Of a stretch of DNA of 64,000 bases, positions 1-10,884 are shown piece by piece. A program made the translations under genes and the position numbers. Under the pieces are notes generated by a model. The model did not search any database and had not been told where the DNA came from. It was given only the letters and a program-made list of their open reading frames with translations. Source of the DNA: Neoceratodus forsteri (Eukaryota > Chordata > Ceratodontiformes > Ceratodontidae); NCBI GenBank assembly GCA_016271365.2, contig CM057452.1:828102001-828166000 (forward strand). The letters are read 5' to 3'. Within the stretch, counting starts at the first letter, position 1, and each line of letters starts with the position of its first letter.

Positions 1-1378
1 ATTGCCTGGTGGATATCTCTTTCTGTTATTGGGGCCTCCAGTTCCACCCTCTGGGAGTCCAATAGCTTATGAATGTGCACTCCTGCCATAAACCCTGAAA
101 ATGTCTCTATGTCTATTCGACCCTGAGAGAGGTATAGCTGCTTGTAGAACTGGACCATTGCTGCATTTATCTCTCCTGAAGAAGACTGTGTTTCTCCACT
201 GGCATCAGTGATGTAGGCTACATGCCTTTCCACCTGCTGCTTCCTTAATCTATATGCTAATAGTTTGCTGTTTTTTTTTCTCCCTGGATCCAGTATCTCT
301 GTCTTAACTGAAGTAGCTGCAATTCTACTTTCCTTGTGGCCATTTGGTTCAGTTATAATCTGAATTGCATCAGCTCAGAAATTAGTGAGGTGTTTAGAGC
401 TTTGCTGGGGTCTGAATTAAACTCCTGTTCCTCTGCAGCAAGTTGTTGCTCCATGACAGTGGTCTCCTTCTCCCTTATGTGGTGGCAGTGTGAGACTAAT
501 AATCTTCCCCCAATCACATCCATGAATGCTTCTCAAATCATACCCAGTGCTGCTGAACCAGGAGGGTTATCCTGGAAGTATAGCCGTAACTCACCCCTAT
601 CCACTTTATGAACTCTTTGTCTTACAGAGCAATGGATGAAGTCTCTCTTGTACAAATTTGGGGGAGAGGGTGCAAGGTCGAGATGCAGTGTATTGGAGCA
701 TTGTCCAATACATAAAGGGGGCAATGTGGACCTCTAGGGTTTGTGCCATGAACCTCGGTAAGGTCAGGCAGTAGTCCAGTCTGACTGCCATACTGCAGGG
801 TACAGAAAAATATGTATAGTCTCAATCTGCAGGGTGTGTAAGCCTCCATTTGTCAGCCAGCTGATGCAGTTTGATCAAGTTCTCCACTCCCTGTCTGGCT
901 TTAGCGTGGAGTTCTGGGAGGTAGGAGTCTAGGAGGTAGCCTATAGCTAAGTTCAGGTCCCCCCCCAGGAGGAATTCTGGGTTATCATAGGACAAATCCA
1001 TTAACTTCAGGAACAGAGCATTGAAAAACTCTGGGTAGTCCTTATTGGGAGCGTAGACATTGGCCAATATAATATGACCCATTGGTGTTGCCATTTTTAC
1101 CAGTACCCACCTCCCCGCTGCATCAGACTGCACAGTAAGAGGTTTCCATTTCAGCCTCTTGTAACACAGTATTGATACCAATGCTTGGCTGTCCCTGAGA
1201 TGATGTGTGCCTCCCAACCCATCCATTCCCTACCTAGTTTCAATGCTTCTTTTGTACAGAGTTTTGTCTCTTGCAAGAAGGCTATTTGAGTTTTGAGATG
1301 CTTCAACCTGAAAAGAATTTGTTTTCTTTTAACTGGTGTGTTTAGGCCCTTCACATTCCAAGAGGTGACTTTATCCAT
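1..1378 (-). pseudogene. L1 ORF2 protein, endonuclease and linker (partial)
   Basis: The ATG at 1378 begins MDKVTSWNVKGLNTPVKRK, the first motif of the APE-like endonuclease. FLQETKL carries the catalytic glutamate. After a frameshift, GGDLNLAIG is the degraded GDFN motif. Further left, 60-400 encodes the linker between endonuclease and RT (LLAYRLRKQQVERHV, EINAAMVQFYKQLY), then APITERDI just before the RT. ORF2 protein nicks target DNA and reverse-transcribes the RNA in place. This copy has several frame changes between 620 and 1230, and the RT lies outside the window. Confidence 0.85.
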
Positions 1379-3225
1379 AATCTGAAGTATTTATGACCTA
1401 ATGATCAGTACTCTTAAGTGATCCAGGTTGAACCTTGCCCATCCTCAAATAGTCTTGCTTGTTATACCCCATTTTCCACTCTTGCTCCACCTTTTACCCA
1501 GCCCACACCCTACACTCCATAATAATATCTACAGTTAAGTAAATTATTCCTGATTAGGCTCCAGAACACCCTTTTTAAAGAATACCACCAACGGATATTC
1601 AGGCATCTCTGCTGCATTCCCACATTGGCCTTCTAATACTGAACCTGTTTTCAGAGGGGTAGGGTCTGCAGCCAGAGACCACTCTGTACTTTTGCCAACT
1701 TTAATCCTAACAACAAGTAACACACATTAGTATGAAATGTCTTACATTTTCAACTATCGAACAATTAAGTTTTAAGAGTAGGCAAAAACCCTTACTAGAT
1801 CTGGTACCCATCAGCAGCTTGGAGTACCTATGATCCAGGTGCTCCTCTATGGGGGAATAGCCCTCACATTCCCTGCTCCCCTCATCTCCTTGTCTTGGGG
1901 ATCTAGCAAGTTGTCTTACTGCAGGAAGGTAGGGTGGGGTCCCCCCCTCAGGGACTGTGTGCCTCCATGGGCTGTATTACCTTAAGTTGTTTATGTTAGG
2001 TACAGTCCTCATACCCTGCTGTGCCTCCCAGGCAGAGGGTCCCATCTTGTGAAACTTAGTCTGCCTACAACATCTCAGGGGGCCTGTAGAACAATGGTGC
2101 ACTTACCTAGACTTGTGAGGTGCCATGCAGATCTACAATAATGTTTAACTTAGGACCTGTAAGAGGAATATCTATAACCAGCCTCACTATGGTCTATTAT
2201 ATAACTTTTAACATTTTAAACAATCAGCCTTAGTAAAATGTAAGCCTGCAAGCTTGGTATCTAGTCTGCTAATAGTACATGGTAGTTGACCCCCTGGTGA
2301 AAGGAGGCATGCCGACAGGGTGTATTAGTGAGTTACAGCTCTTTCTTCTGATGTGCTGATACACCACCCACTGACTCCTGCTTCTTTGTTGGATTGTGTG
2401 CCTCAAGCCGAGACATCTCTCGATCACCTTGATCACCTTACTCCTTATTAACACTAAGGAGCAGCCGAGAAGAGTTGTGCAAGCATGGCATTTCTATTCT
2501 ACTCTAGTAAGCACTAGCCATACTCCTTTGTGGTGTTGGTGTAAAGCATGGAGCATATGCATCTTGATAGGCAGCTGGGTTTCAGTCAGTAGGGCAGAGT
2601 TTGAAGAGAGCAGCCTACGTCGGAATACACGCTATTTAAAGCAAAGTCTCTGGCAAGTTTTTACCTGCATGTGCAAGGTCCTCCAAACTTATTCCCACTC
2701 CCACCATAGCACCAGTAAGTTACAGTGAAAGAGATCTCACCCATATTGTTCCAATGTACCAGGGAAGTCTGTCAGTGGGACCAACACAGATGGGAATTCT
2801 TTCTCCTTCTCCTTCTCTCTCTCTCTCAGGCAGCTTTACCATTTCTCATATATAGAGCCCGAGTCAATAGTTGCAGATCCTCCTGCAGCAGCTGGTTTTC
2901 CCTCAGCATGCAGGGCCCAACATTGTCAGTGCAGTGGGCGCGAGTTCCCAGAGTGTCTAGTATCTGTTTTGGGTTTTAATTGGGGTGTCTCCAGGGCAAA
3001 AGCACTGCTGGTGTTGAAGGCCCTATGGAGTCTCTACCAGCTCCGGGAGCATGCTCTTTGTGGTGAACTTTTCTTTGTTGGCCCAGCCTTACCTTTTCCC
3101 TTCTGCCTCCTCCTTCAGATTTGATGCTAGGCCTCCTTGGGCGGTGGGTAAGTCAGTTCCATTCCCTCTTCCTCCACAGTCGCTGTATGTGGCATCCCCA
3201 TTTTTGGGGGTGTTTCTCCAACTCC
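1379..3225 (-). other. Spacer between L1 ORF1 and ORF2; no gene seen
   Basis: About 1.85 kb lies between the ORF1 remnant and the ORF2 start. Short open frames in it show no domain I recognise. It contains a pyrimidine-rich tract near 2797-2829 (CT repeats on the plus strand). Mammalian L1 spacers are far shorter, so the length is a feature of this family rather than a missing gene, as far as can be seen. Confidence 0.55.
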
Positions 3226-4003
3226 TCATGTGGCAGAGGGCATTTGCTTTTGCAATTGGCATTCCCCTTGTATGTCTTGGAGAAAGAGCTCAACCTTCTC
3301 AGGAGTGTTAAACAACAAAAATTCCCCTCTAAATTGAACCATGAGCAGGGAGAGGTATGTGATGGAGGCTTGTAAATTTCTATTATACAGTTCCTTTCTG
3401 GCAACCACATATGCTCATCTCTTTTTGGGCAGTTCGTACAAGTAATCTTTGAAGAACTGCAGCATATGGCCATCCCACATTATTTCTTCCTTGTTTCTGG
3501 CAGTTCTTAGGTACCCCTTCTTCGTGGGTATTTTATAAATTTGTCTAGTATCTGTCTTGTTCTCTCCCCCTGTCTGAACTTGGGAGTTAGAGACCTATGT
3601 GCCCTTTTGATCTCTGGTGGAGGACCATCCACATTGAAGAGTTTTGGCAGCATTGCCATGAGAAAAGCGCACATGTCCCTGCCCTCAGCACCCTCTGGCA
3701 GTTCTACGGGCATGATGTCTTTCCTTCTCACTCCATTCTCCGTGTCATTGACTTTTTGGTGCAGATTTTGTATTTGGCCCTGGTGTTCCTGAAGTTGGCC
3801 ATGATTTTGTTGCAGCAAGGTACAGTGTCATGCTGCCAGACAGTGCATTCAGTGCCAACGACCCTGGTAGTTAAGTTTTGTACATCCTGGCTGGCATGGG
3901 AGGTCATGGTTTTTAGTTTGGCCATGTCATTCTATACCTTATTCAGGAGTCTTGTTATGTGAGCCAGTTCTTGCAAGGTACTGGAGTTGTCTATTTGTGC
4001 CAT
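3226..4003 (-). pseudogene. L1 ORF1 protein (RNA-binding), degraded
   Basis: The likely start is an ATG at 4003 giving MAQIDNSSTLQELAHI. A heptad-like N-terminal part follows (QEHQGQIQNLHQKVNDTENGV), then the RRM-like core with ELPEGAEGRD and IKRAHRSL, which matches the L1 signature 'IERAHR'. The C-terminal domain continues in other frames at 3408-3226, ending in a '...FNTPEKVELFLQ' segment typical of the ORF1 C-terminus. At least two frameshifts or stops separate these blocks. In intact L1s this protein trimerises through a coiled coil and packages the element's RNA with ORF2 protein. The order of the blocks and the ORF2 downstream make the call firm, although no single frame is open. Confidence 0.8.
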
Positions 4004-4345
4004 CTTTAAGCAAGAGTCATGCAGTCCTGAGACATTTGATGTTGACAGCTGTCACTGATTGTAAGAAGCCATCTGAGCTCTTATGCTGGGGATGCTGGCA
4101 TTGAAATTTACCGTCTCCATGAGGAGTGCAGCAGTTGGCAGATGTGGCTTGCTTTTGGTAAGTTTTCAACCAATTTTTAGAATCTTGGTATCTATGAATT
4201 GGTTTTAGTGTGTTGAGTCCCATTCCATCGATGGAATCAATTATTTCCACTGCTGGTGATCAGATGTAATTGATTCTGTCCCCAAGGGTCCTTTACTATC
4301 AAATTAAGCTGCCACCATTTTACCTGGCTAGCTGAGCCCCTCCCC

Positions 4346-5394
4346 CCTCCCCCCCAGTTTAGCAGGTTTTAACCATTTGGGAAAGTGCTTAAACTAGTGA
4401 CATTTGGCAGGGTCAGTGGTTATGGTTAGGTACCAGTTAGGACCCTTCGATTCAATGGACCATCACAGACTTTCACACCTACAATCAGTCTTTTTTTCTT
4501 GTGCCTGTTAAACTATTGAATACTTTCTCAGTTTTGCTACTTGGGTGTATTATCTTAGACACTTCAACATTAACCATCACATGTCATGTTTTCACCCATG
4601 TTTTCACACTAAGCTTATCCTGCTTGTCCTGAAGTTTAACTCAATTCCTGGTTTCTTTTACTCTTCCTAACTTGGTGACATTTTGAGACCTTGGCGCCAG
4701 GTTCTGTAGATCGTCCCAGTTGCTTGTGGCCATACAGAAACCCAACATCATTAACACAGTGGAAGGCAATCTCGATATCCACATATCCCTTCCATTCCGG
4801 CTCACTTGCATTAAAGCAGCAGTAATAGATAAGAAAAATCACATATTTTGCAATATTTTGTGCCTTCTGCTCTGTTGAGCACTTTTTCTGGTAATCTTTT
4901 TTGGTTTCGCTGTCCTATCACCCAGTAATTTGCTCTGTTTTTCTTTGATTTTATTTATATTTCTCCCACCCGCCATGTTGAATTGGAACCTTCTGCTGTC
5001 AACTGCGCATGCACATGACTCACAGTTTCTATGCAGGGATAGTAGGAATGCACAGCACAGAGTCCCACAGAAGTAAACAAAATACGTTATGCAACGTATG
5101 GGGAAGCTCGGCTGCAAATGAAGCACCAGCCATACTTTATATGGGTCCACAATAATGGAAATAAATTTTAAATATCTAAAAAACTAAAGATTGCTAGAAA
5201 AAATTATTTACAGATATGGAAACCACAACTATGGCTGCATGCTTCCAAGCAAAAAGCAGAATATTGATAATCACATCCTGATTATCCAGTACTGCTGCTT
5301 TAAGCTGGATCTAGTAAACTTTTTTTGTCATACAACCTTTTCTTAGATTAACTGAAGAATGTTATACACAATTTAAAGACTTCCCAGTGCAGAG
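4346..5394. other. No identified gene; possible non-repeat spacer
   Basis: I recognise no LINE motif here. A minus-strand open frame at 5150-4839 has a basic second half (MAGGRNINKIKEKQSKLL and onward), and a further 68-codon frame follows at 4842-4636. The composition is unlike the neighbouring LINEs, but nothing identifies a family and no splice context is evident. I list it as unassigned. Confidence 0.4.
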
Positions 5395-5492
5395 GAAACT
5401 AAGCAGCATTTCAGAATATGCAGTATACAAGGGTTTGTGGATCACAGGCTGCTCAAACTCTTGTATACATTCTAAAATGCTGGTTAGTTTTC
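5395..5492. repeat. 98-bp hairpin-forming inverted repeat
   Basis: The left arm (5395-5436) and right arm (5455-5492) are nearly complementary around an 18-base loop. For example, AGTATACAAGGGTTT on the left pairs with AAACTCTTGTATACAT on the right with few mismatches. Weaker pairing extends outward to about 5380 and 5510. It could be a small MITE remnant or a stem of pre-miRNA size. No terminal duplication is clear. Confidence 0.6.
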
Positions 5493-5510
5493 TGTATGCA
5501 TCATGGAGGG

Positions 5511-6306
5511 AACTTAGAGGTCTCAAAAGCTTGTGTAAAATATTTTAGTCTTATAGAAGGTCTTATCACAACAAAAAAGTGTACTAGATTGTCTTGAGAC
5601 TAACGTGGTGCCACAAACCTGTTTAGCCTCATTATTGCCTGTAAGGCCTGATTGAATGTGTTGTTTGCAGTGATGTTATGAGTATCCATATAAGCCTGAA
5701 GATGATTAAACTTGTAAAGCACCTCACAAAAGAAAGTGTCACACATTGCCTTTTAAATATACACAGTATTAAAGATGTACACAGCAAGATAAGTCTAAGG
5801 GATAATGTGTATCTGCTCTTCCCTTTTTTCTTACTTTTCACCTGAAATGTTACTCTTTCTGGTCTGCTAGTCCTTGGCTACTACCAATTGCTCTGTGTCC
5901 TCTCTCTGTTTCTAATTTGATTTGGAGGGGTTCCTCCTCCTATATCCTCCTCCCCATGGGTACCTACAAAATATATGTATGTTTTTATTTTGTTGCTTTA
6001 TTATTACACTGCAAAGTGTACCATGATATTCTGGGATGAAAAATGTTACATTAAAGTAGATAATATTGTATTGTGCTGGTTAGGAAGTCAGCATGCTTTG
6101 TTGGCTAGGGGAACCTGGAGACACTGCAGGATGAAGGTCCTTCTGAATTCCAACTATGTTGGTTAGGGTAGGCCAGTGCATCTGAAAGGTGGGACAGTGG
6201 TGTTCCTGATTCAAACAAATCCAAAATTAGCATGGTCAAACCTTTTATGTTGCTTCAAACACTAGAATTCACATTTTTTCTAAGGAGTGCTACTGGGTTG
6301 TGGCAT
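5511..6306. other. No identified feature
   Basis: AT-rich sequence with no recognisable coding motif, terminal repeat or SINE box. Confidence 0.4.
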
Positions 6307-6738
6307 ACAACAGACAATCAAAAAAAAACAGCACACAACCCCTCCCCACCACACACACACAACACAGCATATTTAAACTTTCCACTGCCAAAAATAGCTA
6401 TATTTACTTTAAGCTTCATGTGAGGAGTGGGTTTTCTTAGTTTCAGATTGGATTCCAGTATGAATAATCTAAATCACCATTGGCAAGGTGGAACCCTTGA
6501 TTTAGTCCCTAACTTTCCAGTGCCTCAATGGCTACTGATTGACTTCTTGTATACTGTGCTCCCATCAGGGATTTTACACAGGTGTTTCAAAGGGAGTATG
6601 CCAAAAAGGGGCACCAAAGACTCCTATAACTCAAACGCTTAAAACAAATATAGCCATTTTTGGCAGTGGAAAGTTTAAATGTGCTATGTTGTGAGTGTGT
6701 GGAAGGGGTGTGCACTGGTTTCTTTGGATTGTATGTTC
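6307..6738. mobile_element. 432-bp foldback (MITE-like) inverted repeat
   Basis: The left arm (about 6307-6415) and right arm (about 6636-6738) are imperfect inverted copies. The left holds TTTAAACTTTCCACTGCCAA and the right holds its complement, TTGGCAGTGGAAAGTTTAAA. The arms share the CA-rich block (left) and its GT-rich counterpart (right). The central 220 bp does not pair. The structure fits a non-autonomous DNA transposon or an inverted duplication. I could not fix a target-site duplication or a superfamily. Confidence 0.6.
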
Positions 6739-7189
6739 CTGATTCAGCCTGTTCCCGTGTGATGCAGAAGGTTGACATCAGTGTGCCCCTTTCACGGTCA
6801 GATGCCCCTCTATATCACCCTCACTTATTTTAGGCTGAAGCTTGACTGACATGTTTGCTGCATCTTTCCTTCTAGGAGGCAGCAATAGAGTGAAACAAGT
6901 GAGCCTTTCCTCAAGGGGACACTCAACTGTCCCCTAGCTGGCTTCCAGTCATGACAGCCCTGGGTTTGGGGCATGAACCCAGTTCACCAGCATACCAAGC
7001 ATTTGCCTGCTGCTCAGAGTCGTGGAGCCAGCCTCAGTCCCCTTTTCTGATATCTAACCTCTACCTAAAAGTAAGTCATCTAATGTAGAAATAAAATTAG
7101 ATTTATAGAACAGCAAAACCTAGGAATGCATGGTTAAGAGCTAAGAACCATAAGGTGTCAGTGTAAAGTTTGTTTTTTCGGAATATAAT
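6739..7189. other. No identified feature
   Basis: Nothing recognisable as a gene, LINE or SINE. The stretch at 6940-7040 has short GC-rich blocks but no convincing Pol III boxes. Confidence 0.35.
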
Positions 7190-7285
7190 TCCATGTACTC
7201 CCTGGTCAACCCTGTAAATTAGTATTGTGCCAAGTGGGCTTTACCTGGGTACCAAAGAATAAAAAATAAATAGATAAAAAAAGAT
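7190..7285 (+). mobile_element. 3' end of an L2-like LINE (or a SINE using its tail)
   Basis: The block CTCCCTGGTC, then 'CCTGTAAATTAG', then TTTACCTGGGTACCAAAGAA ending in AAATAAATAGATAAA matches in order the 3' ends at 57340-57417 (sense), 53330-53420 and 59363-59450 (both antisense). It is therefore a short 5'-truncated copy of the same tail. Confidence 0.55.
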
Positions 7286-7384
7286 CAGTGGTGGGTTCCA
7301 ATTACATTTGTCTCCCTCATGTACTGTACTTAAACAGACCTTCATGAAATCTTCTAAATTCTTAAAATAAAAATAAATAACCCA

Positions 7385-8110
7385 GTAGGGCATTCCACAC
7401 CCCACCACTGTCTGTGAGTAAAATAATTTCTCCTGTCCTATTTCTTATTGCTCCCTGCAGCTGTTTGTTTGGCCTCTTCTTGTCAACTTTCCCCTTCATG
7501 GGGGATTTTGGCCTAGCCTTAAACACAACTGTGGATCCTTTATAATCACAAACAGTGCTATTAAATCATCTCATTCTTCTTTGCTTCAAACTGAATATTA
7601 CCATATACTGTATGCTAACCTCTTTTCACAAGTCATGCCCCCACCCCCATCAACCAATTTGCTCTTTTTTGTACTCTCTCTAGCCTCTTTACCTAATTTT
7701 TGTAGTATGGTACCCAAATCAGGCAATGGTGTTCCATTTGTGACTTTACAATTGCCTTGTATAAGGGGGTCATGACCTCTCTGGATCTGTGAACAAACTT
7801 TCATCTGATGCACCTACTATCTGAGGTGCCTTTTACCTGACACTGTCAGCCCATTTCAGGTCCTTTGTTATAATGACCCTTAGGTCATGCTCCTCCTCTA
7901 CTACTGTCAGTGTACCTCCTTTCAAAAAAATATTCTGTCCCATTATTTTTCCTTCCCAGAAGTAGAACCAGGCATTTTTCTACATTTAACCACATGCACC
8001 ATATTTCTGCCCAAGAAGCCACTCTGTCCATTGTTGATTCAACATTTCTTGCTCTAGAAATGAAAACCATTATGGCTGTGAGTGAATTTCTAATTCAGCA
8101 CCTGTGCAAT
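7385..8110 (-). mobile_element. Old CR1-like LINE, ORF2 C-terminal region (antisense)
   Basis: Reading leftward from 8060, the translation contains WAEIWCMWLNVEKCLVLLLG. This is the post-catalytic RT segment that usually reads W...W...FN..KC..+..G in CR1. Downstream at 7790-7640 comes EVMTPLYKAIVKSQMEH, then LERVQKRANWL, equivalent to the CR1 'PLY.SLVRP.LEY ... LERVQRRATKM' block. Stops and frameshifts are frequent and the 5' part is missing. Divergence from the other CR1 copies in this window suggests an old insertion. Confidence 0.7.
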
Positions 8111-9289
8111 ATAACTTGAGTCTGATATTATGTGTTAATAGCATCCTTTTACAGCACATTAAAAACTAGCACACTTATTATCAAAGGTCATAAAATAGGA
8201 CAATTATCCCCAAAGAGCATCACTCATTTTAACAGACTGCCTAGAGGCAGTGATTGAGCGATAAAACTCAAAGAGATGATGCTTGCATGCTGAAAACTTG
8301 CAGATGACAGCTACGTGTTACAAATCTCTAAAGTAATATACTCCACTACCTTAGGTTAAATCTGACATTAAATCAGTATACGTATTATAGATGTTAAAAG
8401 AAAGTGATGAGTGAACCTAAAGGTACCACCATATAGAAAATCTTGACAACAGAGACATGATTGTGTGATTTGTATTATTAAGATTAAAAACTATTTAAGC
8501 TGAAGTTTCCAGATTAAGCTTTAATATTTACAATATTTTTTTAACGAACATAATTCATTTTGGAAATCAACCAAAATGTTATGGTTTTCAGATATGAGCT
8601 ATGTAAATAAAATGCACAGAAATGAAACTAAATTCAAAATCGTTGCAGGAAATTTACAAATTGTAATGCAGACTAAATTTTTGGTGGCATTTGCAGATTC
8701 TGTAAACAAATCTCTTAACTGTTGTAGATCTGTGGCAGATTCAGGGGGAACACTGAGAGAAGGAATGCAGAGTGGGGGAGAACCAGTGGAGACCTTCAGG
8801 GAATGAGAAAACATAGGGGGAAACTATTCTCAGCTGCATGTAGCCCAACATATATTTATTTGTTTGTTCACTGAGTAAGAACACTGAACTAACTTGTCTG
8901 TTTACCAGACTGAACCAGTCTGGAGGCAACACTGAGTCACATGATCAAACATATAGAAAGAGTACATAGTGTGGGTACAGATTACGTAAGTCAGTGAAGT
9001 CAGCTTTATAGACAGATCATGAACAGGTATTCAAGTTCACAGACTACTAAATGAGGAATGCACCCAGCAAAATGGGCAAACACCGAAAAGCTTGAGGCAC
9101 TTCAATGGCTAAAACTTAGTGGCACTCAGTAAGAGCTGGTGGTGGGAAGAATAGAACTGAGACACAAGGATAGAGGGATACAGCCTATCCTGAATGGATA
9201 GGCCTGTGAGGAAAGGATGGTGGATGGACTCTGTTCATAAGTTGTTGTAGAGGACAAGAAGGATATCAGGGACCAGTACCAAAGGATCC
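8111..9289. other. No identified gene or repeat
   Basis: AT-rich DNA without a recognisable LINE, LTR or coding motif. Repetitive character cannot be excluded by eye. Confidence 0.35.
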
Positions 9290-9590
9290 AATGAGATGAA
9301 GCTAGATGAAAAGGAGGGCAGAAAAGCCACCCTTGGTATGTGCTACAGACCCCCAAACAGCTCAGTAGAGGATGATACCCTGCTAGTTAGGGAAATTACC
9401 AGAGCAGTCAAATCAGATACAGTTGTGATCCTAGAGGTCTTCAATCAATGGGGCATTGACTGGTACCTTGAGAAGTTGATGTGCTCTACAACTTCTTGCC
9501 TGGTGGTCAAGTGTGCTTTCTGCAGCTAGATCAAAATGCTGAAGTGAGGCATTTGACTTCAGTTCAGAAGTCAGATCATACTTCCGTTTT
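9290..9590 (+). mobile_element. CR1-like endonuclease fragment
   Basis: The translation contains ATLGMCYRPPNSSVEDD (CR1 'VGVCYRPP'), then VILEVFNQWGIDW, which aligns with 'VLMGDFNHPDICW'. The GDFN catalytic motif has become EVFN. A later frame gives VQKSDHTSV, the terminal S-D-H endonuclease motif, followed directly by a T run. The segment from YRPP to SDH is shorter than normal, so there has been an internal deletion. Confidence 0.65.
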
Positions 9591-9594
9591 CTGC

Positions 9595-9616
9595 TTTTTT
9601 TTTTTTTTTTTTTTTT
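9595..9616. repeat. Poly-T tract (22 T)
   Basis: An uninterrupted run of 22 T sits between a CR1-like endonuclease fragment and an L2-like 3' end. It may be a decayed poly-A tail on the minus strand or a simple expansion. Confidence 0.85.
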
Positions 9617-9639
9617 GCTGGTGCCATATTAGGTGGCAC

Positions 9640-10122
9640 ATTGACTATAAGGTATTTTTACTTGCATATAAAGCCCTAGATGAACTGGTCCTTAAGGATC
9701 TTGGCTAACTCTTGATCCTCTAAGTCCTGACCAGGGTGGTGCAGTCTATGGGGCATGTACTTTTGAGGGTGCCACTCTCTTATTTGAAGTCATCAGGAAA
9801 TTATGCTTTTGCATTGACAGCCCTGCCCTCTAGAAGCCACTTCCGGGTGAAGTCAGTTCTTCTTGCTCCATCAAAATTTTCAAGAAAAAACTAAAACAGT
9901 TCTTATTTTTCCAGAATTATTATGCTACATGATGCCCTCTATGGTTATTAGGTTCTATTTTATTTGTTGATTTTTCACTTCCTATTTTGCTGTAACCCCT
10001 CCATTTCATATACTGACTATGAGAGCTAATATATTTCATTCTGTATGTATACATCTGTAAAAGCACTCTGAGCCTCACAAAGGGGCCTTTAGAAAAATAA
10101 AGATGACTACTACTACTATCAC
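9640..10122 (+). mobile_element. L2-family LINE 3' end
   Basis: The left part encodes an L2-type ORF2 C-terminus: AYKALDELVLKDLG near 9670, then the FKKKLKQFLF-type final segment near 9880. The 3' untranslated part ends with GTAAAAGCACTCTGAGCCTC followed by an (ACT)n tail at 10105-10119. 'TGTAAAGC(G/A)C..TGAG' just before a trinucleotide tail is typical of vertebrate L2 elements. The 5' truncation is at about 9640. Confidence 0.7.
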
Positions 10123-10884
10123 CATCTGGGGGTGTGGTAAGAGCTATCTTACAATACACACTGTTGTGGGTTATTTCTTAGATGCATGGTTGGGAGTTTA
10201 CATCAAATTTTCAAGCAACCCTATCAAATAAGTCTTCTTTGAGTTATTGCTATTGCCACATGCCAGAGAACATAGAAAATCATGGAGTTCAACACATGGC
10301 TGAATCAGAGGGATACCACTATACAACAGACTGGAGATTCTTCTAGAGGATAGCCAGCTGTTCACAGAGGATGGTCTCTACTTATCTAGTGCACCACCAA
10401 TGCTTTGGTGAAAAAGTTGGAAGTCCTAGCTTGTCAGTTTTTAAATTACACAGGGGTGAGTGCAGGATTGCAGAATATTTGGGGCTTTTCTATCACCTCC
10501 CTTTTTATATTGGACAAGATTGTTGTCACTTAATTTATTGATAGGTGTCACTCTGATGTTTTCAGTGCAAATAAATCAGCACATTCTATTATGACTTTTT
10601 TATAAATATATATATGACTTTAAGAACAGTATATTTATTGCCGTGATGTGTGCACTGGGACTACACCCGATAAACAGTCACAATACTGACTCAATGCACC
10701 AGGACATCAGTGCTTCACAATCTTATGTAAATAAATACATTTACCTTTTGCAACGTATTTTGGATATTCAGTTCTACTTTGTTCTCCATGAATGTGGCTT
10801 TTTCTTTGTTTTCTCAGGGTTACAAGGAAAGCTGCTAGATTATACAGTAACACATGATGACAACCATGCACGTTTTCCTCCATC
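10123..10884. other. Mostly unassigned; possible CR1 ORF1 scrap near 10365
   Basis: Near 10366-10400 the plus strand reads LFTEDGLYLSS, which resembles the last esterase block of CR1 ORF1 (LFTRDRLHLS in the copy at 14.9 kb). The surrounding 150 bases give weak supporting similarity only. The rest of the interval shows nothing recognisable, apart from AT-rich simple sequence near 10600. Confidence 0.35.

Larger units (their letters stand above)
1..4345 (-). mobile_element. L1-clade LINE, antisense, 5' portion (cut by window edge)
   Basis: Reading leftward, the element has a G-rich 5' leader (about 4250-4345, with runs of six and seven G), an ORF1 (4003-3226), a 1.85-kb spacer, and the start of ORF2 (1378 to the window edge). 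ORF1 carries the L1 ERAHR-type motif (here IKRAHRSL) and ORF2 opens with the L1 endonuclease motif SWNVKGLN. The reverse transcriptase should lie left of position 1. The long ORF1-ORF2 spacer resembles that of the L1 at 28-43 kb (about 1.7 kb once its insertion is removed), so the two may belong to related families. The 5' boundary is estimated from where homology fades. Confidence 0.85.

Noticed and set aside
6940..7040. GC-rich segment considered as a tRNA or SINE head
   Set aside because: No box A and box B pair with proper spacing could be found.
8740..9060. Segment considered as an LTR
   Set aside because: No second copy, no primer-binding site or polypurine tract and no retroviral or Gypsy/Copia coding sequence nearby.
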